A stretch of DNA of 6,213 nt, taken from Planctomycetota bacterium. Its GTDB lineage: Bacteria; Planctomycetota; Brocadiia; JAJRTI01. Below, in pieces: positions 5,070 through 6,213 of the stretch. The DNA lies in assembly GCA_024278415.1 (NCBI GenBank), contig JAJRTI010000944.1, positions 1-6,213 of the forward strand, in the 5' to 3' direction. The position numbers and the translations under genes are program-made. Numbering within the stretch: position 1 is the first letter of the stretch; the number at the start of each line of letters is the position of its first letter. Under the pieces are notes generated by a model that did no database searches, was not told where the DNA came from, and was given only the letters and a program-made list of their open reading frames with translations.

Positions 5070-6213
5070 TCAATTCCGTTCGCTCGCGCGCTTGCGAACC
5101 CCGCCCGCGCGCACGAGAGGTGCGCGGGCATCGTGCGACTGATCCCATGCGTCGATCAACCTCAGCAACTTGGAGACGACAGTCGCGTGCTGCGCGTCAC
5201 TGGCGAGGTTGCGCCGTTCGCCGGGGTCGTTTGCCAAGTTGTGCAGCATGAGCCCGTCGTCAGGCGGGAAACGCGTGGGGTCTTGCGGATCGCGATAGAC
5301 CGCGAGCTTCCAGTCGCCGTCGCGCACCATCACCCAGCGGTCGCCGCCGCGGTATTCACACAGACCCAGGTCGATTTCGCTGAAGACGGGCGCGGCTGTT
5401 GGCTCGACTCCCCTTGCGACGCATTCGGCCAGGCTGGGATAGTGTGTGCGCGCAGGCACATCGAGCCCGGCCAAGTCCATGAGTGTCGGCAGGAGGCTCG
5501 ACACGTTGACGGGCGTCTGCACGACCCGGCCTTGCTCGACGCCAAGCCCGGCAAAGAAGAACGGCACGTGCGCGGACTCCTCGTAGTAGCTCTGCTTTTG
5601 GTAGAAGCCGTGGTCCGCGAGATGCGCTCCGTGGTCCGCGACGAACGCGACGATCGTGTTCTCCAGCGCACCCATTTCCCGCAGCCCGTCGAGCAGCACG
5701 CCGAAAACGTGGTCGGTCGCGGCCACGTATCCGTAGTAGCACTGCCGCGTGCGTTGGATCTGTTCTGGGTTGAGCCGATGCGAGCCGGCCAGTTCGAACA
5801 GGTGTTCGCGCACCGGCGCCGGCGCGTCTGGCATGTCGCCTGGCAAGTCCAGGGGCAAGTCGATCGCAGCAGGATCGATCATCGTGTCGAAAGGCGCGGG
5901 CGTGACGACGGGCGTGTGCGGCGCGTTGAAGCTCAGGCGCAGGAGGAAGGGCTTACTCGCGTCGCGCTGGTCCATCCACTTGAGCGCTTCGCGCACGTTG
6001 TGCATCTCTGGCGTGTCGTCGATCGTGCCGGGATAGCGCCCGGCGAAGAGCCAGTTCCACACCACGTCGCCATCGTAGCGCACCGCGTTCATCTCCTCGA
6101 GCGTCACGTCGCCGTGGTACTTGTCGTAGGTGACGCGATTGCCCAGGCATTGGCCGCCCTGCGTCTGGAACGCGCGCCGGCCGGGGCAGTTGTAGTGGTG
6201 CTTGCCGAAGCTC
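5070..6213 (-). CDS. Sulfatase (arylsulfatase A-like), N-terminus beyond window
   Basis: 380 residues are visible and the frame is open to the window edge, so the gene begins outside. The first visible residues, SFGKHHYNCPG, match the sulfatase G-K-x-H motif, whose Lys and His contact the substrate sulfate. Further family landmarks are LRLSFNAPHTPVVTPAPFD, the YGYVAATDHVFGVLLDGLRE helix, VAFVADHGAHLADHG with the D-H metal/sulfate-binding pair, and YYEESAHVPFFF. The C-terminal part with VMVRDGDWKLAVYRDP and LHNLANDPGERRNLA is typical. The C/S-x-P-x-R site converted to formylglycine lies upstream and cannot be checked. The enzyme should hydrolyse sulfate esters, most likely on a glycan given the carbohydrate-active neighbour. 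The beta-helix gene begins 30 nt after its stop, suggesting one operon. The frame continues above 6107, so GTG 6107 is not the true start. Confidence 0.95.
   Translation of the reverse strand, partial: SFGKHHYNCPGRRAFQTQGGQCLGNRVTYDKYHGDVTLEEMNAVRYDGDVVWNWLFAGRYPGTIDDTPEMHNVREALKWMDQRDASKPFLLRLSFNAPHTPVVTPAPFDTMIDPAAIDLPLDLPGDMPDAPAPVREHLFELAGSHRLNPEQIQRTRQCYYGYVAATDHVFGVLLDGLREMGALENTIVAFVADHGAHLADHGFYQKQSYYEESAHVPFFFAGLGVEQGRVVQTPVNVSSLLPTLMDLAGLDVPARTHYPSLAECVARGVEPTAAPVFSEIDLGLCEYRGGDRWVMVRDGDWKLAVYRDPQDPTRFPPDDGLMLHNLANDPGERRNLASDAQHATVVSKLLRLIDAWDQSHDARAPLVRAGGVRKRASERN

Noticed and set aside
6105..6107. GTG at 6107 as start of the sulfatase
   Set aside because: The frame stays open to 6213 and encodes the conserved G-K-x-H region, so the gene is cut by the window edge.
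1..6213. CRISPR array, tRNA, rRNA, transposase or integrase
   Set aside because: I saw no regularly spaced repeats, no tRNA-like cloverleaf and no mobile-element protein on either strand.

Overview
The window is a GC-rich bacterial fragment in which every gene I can support lies on the minus strand, so transcription runs from position 6213 towards 1. Gene content points to a polysaccharide-degrading bacterium of the Planctomycetota/Lentisphaerota/Verrucomicrobiota or Hydrogenedentota type: a sulfatase, a very large secreted right-handed beta-helix protein with carbohydrate-binding modules, the tail of an SGNH/GDSL hydrolase, and a secreted protein carrying an LFVDD-type motif. That assignment is an inference from family content, not from a marker gene.

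Right part (6213-1647): a 5'-truncated sulfatase is followed after 30 nt by a 1130-residue exported protein. Its order is signal peptide, DUF1565-like start, beta-helix, CBM9/DOMON-like module, and CBM4/9-like C-terminal module. The close spacing suggests one transcript and a joint role in attacking a sulfated glycan.

Middle part (1649-1315): the beta-helix gene ends in a TGATG stop/start overlap with a 54-codon frame that is the bare C-terminal end of an SGNH/GDSL hydrolase. It keeps the Asp-x-x-His motif and lacks the rest of the enzyme. A 168-bp intergenic stretch follows, with two small hairpins, a near-consensus sigma70-type promoter (TTGACG, 17 nt, TACAAT) and a 33-bp imperfect inverted repeat at the predicted transcription start.

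Left part (1314-1): this promoter would drive a DUF433 gene, a Phd/YefM-type antitoxin gene, and then a frame starting in a GTGA overlap with the antitoxin stop. That last frame is the most interesting object here. Its first 21 or so codons look like the N-terminus of a RelE/ParE toxin. It then runs without a frameshift into a hydrophobic signal-peptide core and a secreted LFVDD-motif, glycosidase-like protein that leaves the window. The toxin gene thus appears truncated and fused to an exported protein, which now sits in the toxin's place in the operon. The toxin-antitoxin segment has a truncated gene on each side, which suggests one or more recombination events, or a misassembly that should be excluded first. 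I see no tRNA, rRNA, CRISPR array, transposase or integrase.
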